Positions 14,888-23,629 of a stretch of 55,863 nucleotides of DNA are shown here, one piece after another. The notes beneath the pieces were generated by a model. That model saw only the letters and a list, made by a program, of their open reading frames with translations. It did not search any database and was not told the origin of the DNA. Each line of letters starts with the position of its first letter. The stretch's first letter is position 1. The DNA lies in the IMG/VR virus record IMGVR_UViG_3300017971_000058, positions 1 to 55,863 of that record, one strand, 5' to 3'. This DNA is from a virus. The translations under genes and the position numbers were made by a program.

Positions 14888-16899
14888 TAGACCATCCTCG
14901 TGATGACCGCTTCGATCCCCTCGTTGAGACCCATCAGCGCCATGATGAGCGCACTGGCATCGTCGTGGGGGCTGAGGTTCATCGGGTGGATCAGGATGTG
15001 CTTGGCGAGCGAGCTCGCGATGTAGTCGGCCTTCTGGGCCAGCCGCTCCCGGCGCTTGAACGAGTCGAGCGCCCAGTACGACTCAGCGCCCATGTCCTCG
15101 GCCAACTCTGCCCCGAAGCGCGCGAGGGCCTCGGCCGAGGTGATGACCGTGCGCCCGCCGGGAGCGCCCTGGAGGTAGTCGCAGCCCACCAGGATCGTGA
15201 GGCCCACGGTGGGGCGCCCAGCCTTCCCCTTGGCGCGCTTCGTGCTCTTGGCGGCCTCCGGCGCCTCGGCGGCCGGGGTCTCGGCAGCGGGCTCCTCAGC
15301 GGCTTGGGCGGCCTCCTCTTCGGCGGCCTTCTTGGCGGCAGCAGCAGCCTTCTTGGCCTCGGCCTTCTCCTTGCGCTTCCGGGCGGCCTCGGCCTTCTTC
15401 TTGGCGGCAGCGGCCTTCTTGGCCTCCTGCGGGTCCTCCTCCGGCTCCTCCGGGGCTTCCGGCTCGGCCGGGGCTTCCGCCTCCTCGGCGGCCTGCGGCT
15501 CCTCAGCGGGCTCCTGGGGTGCCTCAGCGGCCTCCGTCTCGTCCCACTCCAGCGGGTATCCCGCGGCCTCGAGTTCCTCGACGCACTCCTGCCGGGCCAC
15601 GGCCAGGCCGGTGTTCTCGTCGGTGATCTCCAGGACGTACGCCATCGAGGTCGGGCGCCCGCCACGCTTGGCGGTGTTGTCGCAGATCGGGCACGCCTTG
15701 TGCTTGCTCGTGAGGCCCCTGCCCTTGCACGCCTTGCACTCCGGGTTGGCCCACGGGGCGCCGCCGGTCACGGTGGCTACGGGTTCGGGCGCCGCGCCGT
15801 TGATGGCGGGAGCTTCGGCCTCGGCCTCGACGGCCGCCTTGGCCTCCTTGGACCCGGCCGCTTCCTTGCGGGCGGCGCGAGCCGCCTTCTGCTTCTTGGC
15901 TCTGTCGAAGATGGTCACGTTGGACTCCTTGGTTCTTGTTCGCCTCTTGGGCTTTGCCAGAGGCAGGTTCAATCGTGCGGCCGGGCTTCCGGCCTTGAGG
16001 CGTTCGAGCCTCGCTCGGTAGGCGTCGGGCGTCTCGGCCCGACCACAGATGTCCGAGAAGGGGCACGGCTTACCATACCACCGCGCGCACTTCCCGGTGT
16101 CCTTCGGGCCGGGCACGTCGGCCCAGTCCTTGATCTTGCGCGTGCGCTGCATGCGCGTGGCCACGTCGCGCAGGTAGTCGCCGTGCTCGACGATCTCCTC
16201 AGCGGTGATGGTGGCCTTGGTTCTCATGACTGCCTTGTCGGGGAACTTCGGGAACTGGTTGTGCTGCACATCCACATCACCAGCCCATTCGTCCAGCTCC
16301 GACACGGCCCAGGAATAGGTCTTGAGCTGTTGGACCCCGCCCAGGTAGTTCGGGCTGTTCTCGTCCTCGCGCTTGAGGAAACGCACCGAGCTTTTGCCGT
16401 AGGTCTTGTGGTCCTCGATCAGTGGCAGCGGTCGTACGCCATCCTGCGGCCGGTACACGTCGATGTAGCCGATGAGCTGCACGCCGTCGATCACCGGGAG
16501 CAGGATCTTGCGCTCGACCTGGGCGCCTTCGCTGCGCTCCAGGATACCCTCTTCGATCGCCTCGGCCACGAGGCGTTGGATGAGACGCGCCTCCGGCCTG
16601 GTGACGGTCGCTTCGCTGCCGTCCCGCTCCGTGGCGGTCTCCCACCCCGGCGGGTACAGGTTCACCGGAAGCCCCGCCTGCTGCCCTTTGAGCGGGCCTT
16701 CGCTCAACACAGCACCTGGAGGGCCAGGCACTCGCCCGTTGTCGGTCGCTGATAGGTAGCGCTCGCAGACAGCGTGCAGTACCGTGCCGAAGGTGAAGTG
16801 CGACGCAGGCGGCTCCTCCAGCTTGAGGACCCGCATGAACCACCAGAAGCGGTTGCAGTCCTCGAAGGTGTCGATCTGCGATGCGGAGATGTAGTTCAT
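14887..16899 (-). CDS. Cas4/RecB-like Fe-S nuclease with zinc finger and Ala/Glu/Lys-rich linker
   Basis: 670 residues, multi-domain. Residues 1-290 are a PD-(D/E)XK nuclease: FGTVLHAV (37-44), D147 in GYIDVYR, D163-H-K165 in IEDHKT, QL..Y at 191-195. Four Cys (C15, C271, C279, C285) have the Cas4/AddB iron-sulfur spacing. Residues 388-406 form a CxxC-CxxC zinc finger of DnaJ-like type. Residues about 456-575 are a long Ala/Glu/Lys/Pro-rich segment, likely a coiled or flexible linker, followed by an unrecognised C-terminal domain of about 95 residues. Likely an exonuclease for recombination. The fusion is unusual for phage Cas4-like nucleases, which are normally short. Confidence 0.8.
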   Translation of the reverse strand: MNYISASQIDTFEDCNRFWWFMRVLKLEEPPASHFTFGTVLHAVCERYLSATDNGRVPGPPGAVLSEGPLKGQQAGLPVNLYPPGWETATERDGSEATVTRPEARLIQRLVAEAIEEGILERSEGAQVERKILLPVIDGVQLIGYIDVYRPQDGVRPLPLIEDHKTYGKSSVRFLKREDENSPNYLGGVQQLKTYSWAVSELDEWAGDVDVQHNQFPKFPDKAVMRTKATITAEEIVEHGDYLRDVATRMQRTRKIKDWADVPGPKDTGKCARWYGKPCPFSDICGRAETPDAYRARLERLKAGSPAARLNLPLAKPKRRTRTKESNVTIFDRAKKQKAARAARKEAAGSKEAKAAVEAEAEAPAINGAAPEPVATVTGGAPWANPECKACKGRGLTSKHKACPICDNTAKRGGRPTSMAYVLEITDENTGLAVARQECVEELEAAGYPLEWDETEAAEAPQEPAEEPQAAEEAEAPAEPEAPEEPEEDPQEAKKAAAAKKKAEAARKRKEKAEAKKAAAAAKKAAEEEAAQAAEEPAAETPAAEAPEAAKSTKRAKGKAGRPTVGLTILVGCDYLQGAPGGRTVITSAEALARFGAELAEDMGAESYWALDSFKRRERLAQKADYIASSLAKHILIHPMNLSPHDDASALIMALMGLNEGIEAVITRMV

Positions 16900-17162
16900 C
16901 TGGCCTTGAAGAAGGGGGCGCGAACGAACCTAGCCAACGCGCGGACCCACGGCCGCACGCGGTACGGCGACATCGGCTTGTGATACCACACCCGCCAGAG
17001 CGCAGCACGCAGCGCGTTGGCGTGCTGACCTGCCACCTTCATGAGCATCTGCTCCATCCGACGCCACTCGCGGTTCTCTTCCGCCAGTTCCGCCAGCCTG
17101 CGCCGGATGGCTTGACGAGGCTCCTCCCCGTCGAGTTGTATTTTCGGTTCTTCGTGCTTCAT
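16896..17162 (-). CDS. Small basic hypothetical protein
   Basis: 88 residues from ATG 17162 (MKHEEPKIQLDGEEP). A helical, charged first half (RRRLAELAEENREWRRMEQ) and strongly basic C-terminus (RPWVRALARFVRAPFFKAR) suggest nucleic-acid binding or a coiled coil. Overlaps primase and nuclease genes by ATGA on both sides. No family recognised. Confidence 0.65.
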   Translation of the reverse strand: MKHEEPKIQLDGEEPRQAIRRRLAELAEENREWRRMEQMLMKVAGQHANALRAALWRVWYHKPMSPYRVRPWVRALARFVRAPFFKAR

Positions 17163-19792
17163 GAGTCTATCGCTGCCTCGATTGCTTCGGCGCGCTTGTG
17201 CCCGCCCATCTGATCGCAGAGTAGCCTGCGCACTTGGTCGGCAGGGATGCCGTGGACAAGCGCCTGCTCGTAGACGATGCCCAGGTCCAGCTCGAACCAC
17301 CGACCTCGGCAGCCTTCGAGCGTGACCTTCTTGACCTTGCCGTTGGCGTCAACGCGAGGCTCCTTCGAGAAGCGCCGGAGCTGATTGCCAGCGGCCTTGA
17401 GGGTGATGCCGCCTTGCACCATGAGGTTGCCTTCGGCGTAGCTCTGGATGCCTGCGGCCGTGATGAACACCGAGCCGTCCTTGACGTGGACGGTGCCTCT
17501 GTTCGCGCTGCCGTGCGAAGCGTCGATGAGCTTGACGATGCAGCGAAGCACGGTCTCGGCGCCGCGCGTGGTGAGGCGCATGTCCTTCACCAACCTAGTG
17601 CTCACCTCGCCCTCGACGAGTAGCCGCCCCGAACTGGTCTGCGACACCTCGCGGTGGTCGTACAACCACTTGAGGTGGTTGGCGAGCGTGAGCTGCGATG
17701 GCCGGTCGCCCGCAACCCACCCGGCGGTGTACGCGTAGTTGCCCTTGCTCGTGAGCAGGCGCTGCGCTGCCTGACCGACCTCGATCGACAGCAGGCGCAG
17801 CTCGATGGCCTCGGTGTCGGCGTCGGTCAGGTCCCGGTTGCCGACGATCGACCGGATGATGTCCCGGTCGTTCGAGGTGAACATGATGCGCGGGTATATG
17901 TTCGCACTGAACGGGTCCGTCCGCATCTTGCGGATGGTGATGTTCCCGCCGGTCACGAGCGATCGGAAGGCTTGGTCGAGCGACAGCACCTCGGCACTGT
18001 TGATCTGTGGTACACCCTCGTCGCAGTTCACCACGGGGGACTCGAGGAGCCCGCCGTTCCACGCACCCAGCGCCTTGTGGTCGTTCGGGACCATGCTCTC
18101 GAAGCACTCAGCGAGTCCGGTGGCGAGCATGCCCTTGCCGGTGCCCGGCGCTCCGTAGAGGTTGAGGGCGCAGATGGCGCGCTTCACATCAAGCGCGTGC
18201 GAGAGCCACTCCAGCAACAGGTCGGCCTTGTCGCCGCCCATTGCATCGAGCCAGTCAGCAACACGCTGATCGAAGCAGGCGACCAGGTTCGGGTTGAGGC
18301 GATGGACCGGGACGTGCAGCCGGTCGTAGCCGGGCTCGCCGTCGATGTACGCCACCTCAGTGCGCACGCTCGCGGCGATGTCCGTGATCGGCATGGCGTG
18401 GTCGTTGATGATGTCCCGGGCGCTGCGGTTCGCCACGGACTTGCCGCGGATCTCCGTGACGGGGATGAGATCCTCCATGTCGAGGCGCCGGATCATCGGG
18501 ATGAGCAGGGAGTCGGGGCACGGGTTCAGGTTGTAGTTCCCGTCGGGGCGCATCACGTAGTGCTGCTTCCCGTCGCTGGCGATCATGCGGCGCTTGAACC
18601 ACTCCTTCGCATCGTAGTCGTCCTCCGGTACGTCGTCGGGCCGCGCGCCGCGGAGCTGATCCAGCAGTTCCCCCCGTTGCTCCTCAGCTTCCTCCTGGCG
18701 CTGCCGGTGCTCGGCACGGCGCGCGGCCAACTTCGCATCCTCCTTCGCCCACAGTCTGCACACATGGTCCCATACCACCTCGTACCAGTCCGTTGCGTTC
18801 GCCCCTCGCATCTCCCTGTCTTGGAGCTGCGCGACAGCATCGAAGAGCAGAGCATAGATACCTTCCGGAGAGGTACATGCCTCCTCGCTCATCATCCCCA
18901 CGATGCTGCCGACCATGTTGAAGACCTGGGTGTTCCAGTTCTCCTCCCCCTTCACGAGATCCCCGTGCTCGAACACGACCTTGAAGGACTCGCGCCCTTG
19001 CAACATGATCCGGGCACGCTTCACCAGTTCGGTCTTGTACTTGCGGCCGTTGTCCTTGAGTTCCTCCAGCAAGTCCCGAACCTGGTCGGGGTCGGGCTTC
19101 TCGCCCTGATAGGCGTCGGCCTCACCTTGGAGTTCGTCGGGCTGCACCTCGCCCCGCGGGACGTGCGAAGCGCAAAGCAGCGGCCCGCCCATGATGACCT
19201 CGGACTCGTAGCGACCGTACTCCTCGCGCTCGACGTGCGGCAGCCGGAATAGCCGGGTCCAGTCCTTGCACGAGTCATCCAGTTCGATGCCGAGCTTGGC
19301 GAACTCCTCGATGATCCCGAGCATCATCGCCTCGGCGTCGAGGCGTCCCGTCGGGGAATCAAGTACGTAGACGAACCTGGACCCGTGGAGCGTGGTGTAC
19401 CACGCCGTCGGTTCCAGGTAGGAGTTGCCGATGGCTTCGGACAAGTCACCAAGGAAGGACTCTAGGCCATCGGCCGACCACTCCTGCTTCTCGCCCGTAT
19501 CCAAACGAGGCAGGTCGTGATCGAAGACCAGGGCGCGAACCACGATGCGACCCCCGGCCTGTTCGAGCTGCTGGACGAAGGCCCCCTTGTTGATACGGGC
19601 GTGCAGGACTTCGCCATCCTCGTCCTCCGCGACGTAGGTCACGAAGTGCGCATCCGAGTCCCAGCGGCGAGTCAGGGCGTCCTCGAGTTCGACGGGTTCC
19701 GCGAGCACACGGCTCAGGATCTCGTCGTCGTCCAGGTCGGCCATGCGCTTGAGGCCAGGGATGCGCTTGGTCCTGAATACGGATACGTTCAT
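17159..19792 (-). CDS. Primase-polymerase / superfamily 3 helicase
   Basis: 877 residues. The N-terminal part looks like an archaeo-eukaryotic primase: VFDHDLP (D91, D93), a strand with TTLHGSRFVYVLDSP (133-147) and KDWTRLFRLP (176-185). The C-terminal half is an SF3/D5-type helicase: Walker A GAPGTGKG (547-554), Walker B PVVNCDE (586-592), then IMFTSNDRD. It should prime and unwind DNA at the fork for the family A polymerase. The ATG at 19792 is the first in frame after the promoter; its ribosome-binding site is weak. First gene of the replication operon reading to 12.6 kb and beyond. Confidence 0.85.
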   Translation of the reverse strand: MNVSVFRTKRIPGLKRMADLDDDEILSRVLAEPVELEDALTRRWDSDAHFVTYVAEDEDGEVLHARINKGAFVQQLEQAGGRIVVRALVFDHDLPRLDTGEKQEWSADGLESFLGDLSEAIGNSYLEPTAWYTTLHGSRFVYVLDSPTGRLDAEAMMLGIIEEFAKLGIELDDSCKDWTRLFRLPHVEREEYGRYESEVIMGGPLLCASHVPRGEVQPDELQGEADAYQGEKPDPDQVRDLLEELKDNGRKYKTELVKRARIMLQGRESFKVVFEHGDLVKGEENWNTQVFNMVGSIVGMMSEEACTSPEGIYALLFDAVAQLQDREMRGANATDWYEVVWDHVCRLWAKEDAKLAARRAEHRQRQEEAEEQRGELLDQLRGARPDDVPEDDYDAKEWFKRRMIASDGKQHYVMRPDGNYNLNPCPDSLLIPMIRRLDMEDLIPVTEIRGKSVANRSARDIINDHAMPITDIAASVRTEVAYIDGEPGYDRLHVPVHRLNPNLVACFDQRVADWLDAMGGDKADLLLEWLSHALDVKRAICALNLYGAPGTGKGMLATGLAECFESMVPNDHKALGAWNGGLLESPVVNCDEGVPQINSAEVLSLDQAFRSLVTGGNITIRKMRTDPFSANIYPRIMFTSNDRDIIRSIVGNRDLTDADTEAIELRLLSIEVGQAAQRLLTSKGNYAYTAGWVAGDRPSQLTLANHLKWLYDHREVSQTSSGRLLVEGEVSTRLVKDMRLTTRGAETVLRCIVKLIDASHGSANRGTVHVKDGSVFITAAGIQSYAEGNLMVQGGITLKAAGNQLRRFSKEPRVDANGKVKKVTLEGCRGRWFELDLGIVYEQALVHGIPADQVRRLLCDQMGGHKRAEAIEAAIDS

Positions 19793-19846
19793 GCGACGAG
19801 CTCGTGGTCCTGGGAGAGACGGCCGCTCCTTGATGCGACCGTACCC

Positions 19847-19875
19847 ACCCTACCTCTGTGGGGCACCCCTGTCAA
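19847..19875 (-). promoter_or_regulatory. Promoter of the replication operon
   Basis: TTGACA (19875-19870), 17 bases containing the palindrome GGGGTGCCCC, then TAGGGT (19852-19847), minus strand. The -35 box overlaps the end of the HD-protein gene. Leader to the primase ATG is about 47 bases. Confidence 0.6.
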
Positions 19876-20465
19876 GCGCTTCCTCCAAGTCCTATGCCCA
19901 AGTCGTGTAACCGGGCACGGAAAAACGCCTGCGCCTCCTGCCACTCGAACCCCACGGGTTGTACCGAGGCCGGGACGAGCCGCTCCAGGGAGGGGTCGTA
20001 CCAGTCCGGCAACACCCTGCGCAGCGCCTTCAATTCCCGGTGCAAAATCAAGGTGTCGTACTGCCGGACACGCCACCACACGGGGTCCTGCGAGTCGGGC
20101 AGGCCAAGCGCTTCGCGCACGACCAGCTCATAGCTGTCCTCGAACGGGCGCAGCTCAGGCACCATGTCCTTCTGTGGACTGGGGTAGTCGCCACTGTAGG
20201 TCTCATGTGCATCGTGGAAGAGCGCAGGAATGATCGCATCCTCGTCGCCTTCTACCTCAGCTATGTGCGACACCCAAACCGAATGCTCGGCCACGGAGTA
20301 GAAGCGGTCAATCTGCCCGTTGAACCGGCAGATTTTCGCGAGCCCCACCATAATGTCAGAGAGCCGGACCTGCGAGACGAAGAAGGATCCTGGCGCATAG
20401 ACGTTCACGCCGGACACGGTGGTGGTGTAAGAGTGCTTCACTACAGGATGTTCGATCGGGTCCAT
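19872..20465 (-). CDS. HD-domain phosphohydrolase, DatZ/YfbR-like
   Basis: 197 residues with the phage HD pattern: VRLSDIMVGLAKICRFNGQ, then RFYSVAEHS (catalytic His), ALFHDAHETYSGDY (HD pair) and a downstream basic/acidic helix. Enzymes of this type dephosphorylate deoxynucleotides; some phage members are dATP triphosphohydrolases (DatZ). With the DUF5664 protein at 7700-8944 it suggests manipulation of the purine dNTP pool. I found no PurZ gene, so the 2-aminoadenine pathway is not supported. Lies immediately upstream of the primase promoter. Confidence 0.75.
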   Translation of the reverse strand: MDPIEHPVVKHSYTTTVSGVNVYAPGSFFVSQVRLSDIMVGLAKICRFNGQIDRFYSVAEHSVWVSHIAEVEGDEDAIIPALFHDAHETYSGDYPSPQKDMVPELRPFEDSYELVVREALGLPDSQDPVWWRVRQYDTLILHRELKALRRVLPDWYDPSLERLVPASVQPVGFEWQEAQAFFRARLHDLGIGLGGSA

Positions 20466-20469
20466 AGTC

Positions 20470-21174
20470 CTAGTGCCTGGCCAGTTCGGTGATGAGGTCT
20501 TGCGCCCACTTCGGGAGCTTCTTGACGCGCCGACGCTCGGCTTGGTTGAGCTTGCGCGCAGGCTTTCGCCCGACGAACGGAGCGGTCTTGCGCCTGTGGT
20601 CTCCGAAGGTCAGCGTGATGAAGTCGTCGCCCTTGACAGGCATCTTCTCGCCCGCGGCTTGACGAACTCGCCACTCTGCGTCGATGCTTCGACGTTCCAA
20701 TTCGGCGTGCAGGTACATGCGAGCGTCCGCGCTGCCGAAGTCGCCGTCGCGAATGGCCTTGAGGTGCGGCGTGGATAGCAGCGCCATCGGGCGCGTGAAA
20801 CCCTCGGCCGACTTCCAGTTCGGGCCGAGCGTATCGCGCAGGCTGCGGATCTGGATGCCCAGTTCCTGCACCTCGCGTCTCAACGTCGAGTCGCGGTCGA
20901 TGAGCCCGTTCCATCTGTGGCGTGCGCCCGCGTGTTGCCGGGTGAGTGTATCGACCTGGCGATCGGTGTTGTCGATGTTGCTTTGCACCGCGCGCAGCTC
21001 GTCCAACACCAACTCCTCGAAGTGCTGCGTGCCGATCACCCGGCGCGCGAGCCGTTGGCAGCCTCCGACGAGGCGCTTCACCCACCGAAAGTGAGGGACG
21101 CGACCCGCGCCTAGAAGCAAGACGCAGCCCGCGGCCATCAAGAGCGCCGCCCATGCGAATAGTTCGTGGTTCAT
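20470..21174 (-). CDS. Membrane-anchored coiled-coil hypothetical protein
   Basis: 234 residues. A hydrophobic N-terminal segment (about 5-25, FAWAALLMAAGCVLLLGAG) probably anchors it in the inner membrane; a basic stretch follows, then a long coiled coil (about 50-115, with QVDTLTRQ and LRREVQELG heptads) and a basic C-terminus. Could tether phage DNA or a complex to the membrane, but no family is recognised. Four bases separate it from the HD gene. Confidence 0.65.
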   Translation of the reverse strand: MNHELFAWAALLMAAGCVLLLGAGRVPHFRWVKRLVGGCQRLARRVIGTQHFEELVLDELRAVQSNIDNTDRQVDTLTRQHAGARHRWNGLIDRDSTLRREVQELGIQIRSLRDTLGPNWKSAEGFTRPMALLSTPHLKAIRDGDFGSADARMYLHAELERRSIDAEWRVRQAAGEKMPVKGDDFITLTFGDHRRKTAPFVGRKPARKLNQAERRRVKKLPKWAQDLITELARH

Positions 21175-21176
21175 GT

Positions 21177-21575
21177 TCAGTCCCCTTCGGAGGTCGCCTT
21201 TTCGAGGGCCTCCTTCGTGCGGTTGAGTTCCTTGGTGATTCGATCGTGGTCGATCGCCAGCAACAGCATCGCCTCACAGAGGGTTTCGTTGCTGTGGGGA
21301 TCTCTGAGGTCCCCTCGTTGTCCTCCCAACGCTCGTCGTCGTTGAACGCGAACGTGCCGTCCCCGTTGTCCACGAGCAGTGTTCCTGTCGAAGTAGATGG
21401 TGTCCTGCTCGATCCAGGACAGGTCGCCGAGCGCGTCGGGCTTGGCCGATTCGAGATGGAGGATGGTGCTCCAGTTGGAAGACCCTTGAGCGACCACGCG
21501 AATGCCTGCGGTCTTGGTGGTCTCGCAGAACAAGACCTTCCGCGCGCCGATGGCGAGGTTGAGCGAGGTCTTCAT
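21177..21575 (-). pseudogene. Frame-disrupted hypothetical gene (two compensating shifts)
   Basis: Open from ATG 21575 (SD GGAGG, seven bases) to 21177, 132 codons. Residues 1-66 (MKTSLNLAIGARKVLF ... IYFDRNT) and the C-terminal 37 (NETLCEAMLLLAIDHDR ...) look natural, but the middle is Arg/Gly-rich, typical of a wrong frame. In the +1 frame the same DNA reads LVDNGDGTFAFNDDERWEDN and then EGTSEIPT, which is clearly protein-like. So one indel near 21378 and a second near a CCCC run at about 21298 shift the frame and restore it. Either base-calling error, or a real pair of frameshifts. Function unknown. Confidence 0.6.
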
Positions 21576-21577
21576 GT

Positions 21578-21937
21578 TCAGTCCTCCAGCTCGAAGATGT
21601 GCGCCGAGCCCGTGACCTTTCCGGCCACGGTCTTGGTGGTCTTGCCCATGAGTTCCTTGAGCATCTGCTCGCGGAGGATCTTCTCCCGCGTCGCGTGGTT
21701 GATGCGAGAGAGCAGCGCCCCGCACATCTTCTGCCACGGGACGCTGGCGGCGACCTCGGCCTCGTGGTCCTCGCCGACCTTGATGTTGTACTCGAGCCAC
21801 AGCGGAACCTGGCCGCTGTACTCGCCAGGCGCGATCTCGCCACGTACGTCCTTGGCGGTGTTGCTGCTGGCCATGTTCAGGTGGCCGAGGCGGGAGAGGG
21901 CTAGGAGATCGACTGCTGATGTTTCCTTGGTAGCCAT
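21578..21937 (-). CDS. Hypothetical protein
   Basis: 119 residues from ATG 21937 (MATKETSAVDLLALSRLG), preceded by AAGGA at eight bases; I prefer this to upstream in-frame ATGs because it fits the promoter at 21981-22008. Helical C-terminal half (NHATREKILREQMLKELMG). No family recognised. First gene of a promoter-proximal pair with the frame-disrupted gene. Confidence 0.65.
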   Translation of the reverse strand: MATKETSAVDLLALSRLGHLNMASSNTAKDVRGEIAPGEYSGQVPLWLEYNIKVGEDHEAEVAASVPWQKMCGALLSRINHATREKILREQMLKELMGKTTKTVAGKVTGSAHIFELED

Positions 21938-21980
21938 GATTCGTGTCCTTGGTCTGGTGTTGGAGTCCGATTCTGCGAGC

Positions 21981-22008
21981 ACTATATCCTCTCAGGAGCG
22001 AGAGTCAA
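21981..22008 (-). promoter_or_regulatory. Promoter upstream of 21937 gene
   Basis: TTGACT (22008-22003), 16 bases, TATAGT (21986-21981), minus strand. The spacer holds the dyad CTCTC-GCTCCT-GAGAG. Leader about 37 bases. Confidence 0.6.
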
Positions 22009-22041
22009 GTGCTATCCCGAAAAAATCCGCGGGGTCGAAAT

Positions 22042-22695
22042 TCAGGCCCTGCGCCTGTCGATCACCCACGCCCGCTGGCTCACCAGGGAGCGTGCCTGGA
22101 ACACGGCGTCCCCCAGGCCGTCGTGCTTCGTGATGTCCTCGGAGCGGCCCTCGGCGGCCTCCTTCGGGCGCCAGCCCATGCTGACGGCCAGGTCGAACAT
22201 GGTGCGGCAGCAGCGCGACTGGCGGAAGCTCACGACCTTGTGGAAGTCCAGGCCGTACCGCTCGTACGCTTGCCGGACGATCATCTCGTCGAAGGTCGGG
22301 CCGTTGCTCCAGAGCCGTACGCTGTTGCGGCCGTAGCTCACCTGAGCGATCCAGAGCGAGAGCGTCTCCAGCGCTTCGCCGAGAGGCATGCGCTCGCTCA
22401 TGGCGAGTCCTCGCTGCCCTTCGGGTTGGTGTCCAAGGACAGCCGACCGTGCCTCGTCGGACTGCTTGAGCCACCACTCGACGGTACTGGCGTTGAGCAC
22501 GCCCGGGTGTCGGGACCTGGACAGGTCCACGCAGATGCGCAGGCCCTGACCCGAAGCCTCCAGCGACTCGGGCGTGTGGTTGAGAGTCGGGTTGTCGCCG
22601 TCGGCGTTGAACGCGACCGCGCCGATCTGGACGATGGCAGCGTGCGTGCCGACGCCGAAGGTCTCGATGTCGAGCATGATGTCGGTGAATTTCAT
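22042..22695 (-). CDS. DnaQ-like 3'-5' exoribonuclease/exonuclease
   Basis: 217 residues with the DEDD nuclease signature: LDIETFG (D9, E11), SNGPTFDE with the middle Asp, and HDGLGDAVFQA supplying the His and last Asp. The layout (LWSNGPTFDE and HDxxxDA) matches the Rv2179c-like phage exoribonuclease family. Likely trims RNA or DNA ends; substrate not determinable. Overlaps the upstream gene by ATGA. Confidence 0.75.
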   Translation of the reverse strand: MKFTDIMLDIETFGVGTHAAIVQIGAVAFNADGDNPTLNHTPESLEASGQGLRICVDLSRSRHPGVLNASTVEWWLKQSDEARSAVLGHQPEGQRGLAMSERMPLGEALETLSLWIAQVSYGRNSVRLWSNGPTFDEMIVRQAYERYGLDFHKVVSFRQSRCCRTMFDLAVSMGWRPKEAAEGRSEDITKHDGLGDAVFQARSLVSQRAWVIDRRRA

Positions 22696-23105
22696 GATTC
22701 GGTTCCTTGGTTGTCGAGTTCCCCGCGCATCTGGTAGAGCGCACGGATCACGGAGATGAACGTCAGTGCCTCGGACTCGCTGCGAAGGACCACGCCGTCG
22801 TCATTCAGGATCATCAGGCCGGTCGCGGTCAGTTGCCCTTCGATGAGCGGCTCTTCGATCTCGTCGGGGTCGGTGGTGTTCGCCTCGTCGTCATTCTCGC
22901 GCTGGTCATAGACCAGCACCTTCTCCTCCTCGCGCTCTTCCGTGCCTGCCACGGGCAGGCCCCAGAAGTAGATCGTGCCTCGCACTACGGAGTAGAAGAT
23001 GGTCACGTACGGATGGTCAGCGCCTTGCTCGGACAGCGACACAGCCGCCGCACATTGGCTCGGGCTCTTGGGCGGGCCCGCGGGTTCGTCCTTGGTGCAG
23101 ATCAT
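22692..23105 (-). CDS. Hypothetical protein
   Basis: 137 residues from ATG 23105 (MICTKDEPAGPPKSP), which follows GGGAG. Acidic, with a beta-strand-like middle (YVTIFYSVVRGTIYFWGLP) and a long acidic linker (REEEKV ... DPDEIEEP). No family recognised. Coupled to the exonuclease by ATGA. Confidence 0.65.
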   Translation of the reverse strand: MICTKDEPAGPPKSPSQCAAAVSLSEQGADHPYVTIFYSVVRGTIYFWGLPVAGTEEREEEKVLVYDQRENDDEANTTDPDEIEEPLIEGQLTATGLMILNDDGVVLRSESEALTFISVIRALYQMRGELDNQGTES

Positions 23106-23182
23106 AGTAGGTCTCCCTTCCTCCTCCGGCGTTCGATGAGGGCGCCCGCGATCACGAGCGCCATGATGATGAGGGTCTCCAT
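23102..23182 (-). CDS. 26-residue single-span membrane peptide
   Basis: METLIIMALVIAGALIERRR followed by a short basic end; stop overlaps the next start as ATGA. One transmembrane helix (about 3-16) followed by four Arg, the positive-inside pattern. Too short for family recognition. Confidence 0.5.
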   Translation of the reverse strand: METLIIMALVIAGALIERRRRKGDLL

Positions 23183-23188
23183 GTCGAG

Positions 23189-23335
23189 TCACTTCTTGGT
23201 GATGGTGAGCTTCAAGGTGCGGATCTCGACAAGGCGACCGACGGCGCTGATCGCCCAGCAGCAGCCGAGAGCTGCGGCCCAAGGTATCCACCCCACGGCG
23301 GCCGTGATGCACAGCCCTACCTGGACGAGCAACAT
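23189..23335 (-). CDS. Small membrane protein
   Basis: 48 residues from ATG 23335, which overlaps the upstream stop (TGATG). Two hydrophobic stretches (MLLVQVGLCITAAVGWIPWA and AALGCCWAISAVG) and a basic C-terminus suggest one or two membrane spans. Unknown function. Confidence 0.55.
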   Translation of the reverse strand: MLLVQVGLCITAAVGWIPWAAALGCCWAISAVGRLVEIRTLKLTITKK

Positions 23336-23625
23336 CACACCCACCCCCGGTTGCGGGCGAGCTCGTACTCGGCCTCGTTCAGCGAGGCGATCCTCGCGAC
23401 TCGAGTGTTGGGGTTGAGGCGCCTGGTGAAGTAGCTCCGGCCGAGCTTGCGCTTGACGGCCCACTCGTCCGCGTCCAGGTGCATCTCGTTGCGCGTGGGC
23501 GTGCGGTCGCCGACGCTCTGGAACATCGGGCCGAAGACCTTGGCGGCCGAGCGGAAGGCGCTCTTGAGCGTGCTCAGGAAGCCCAGGCGTCGGCGGTTGG
23601 ATGAAGGGTTCGGTCGCTCGTTCAT
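23335..23625 (-). CDS. Hypothetical basic protein
   Basis: 96 residues from ATG 23625 (MNERPNPSSNRRRLGF), with AAGGAC about eight bases upstream. Basic N-terminus, and a C-terminal half with DADEWAVKRKLGRSYFTRRL. No domain recognised. Confidence 0.6.
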   Translation of the reverse strand: MNERPNPSSNRRRLGFLSTLKSAFRSAAKVFGPMFQSVGDRTPTRNEMHLDADEWAVKRKLGRSYFTRRLNPNTRVARIASLNEAEYELARNRGWV

Positions 23626-23629
23626 GTGG

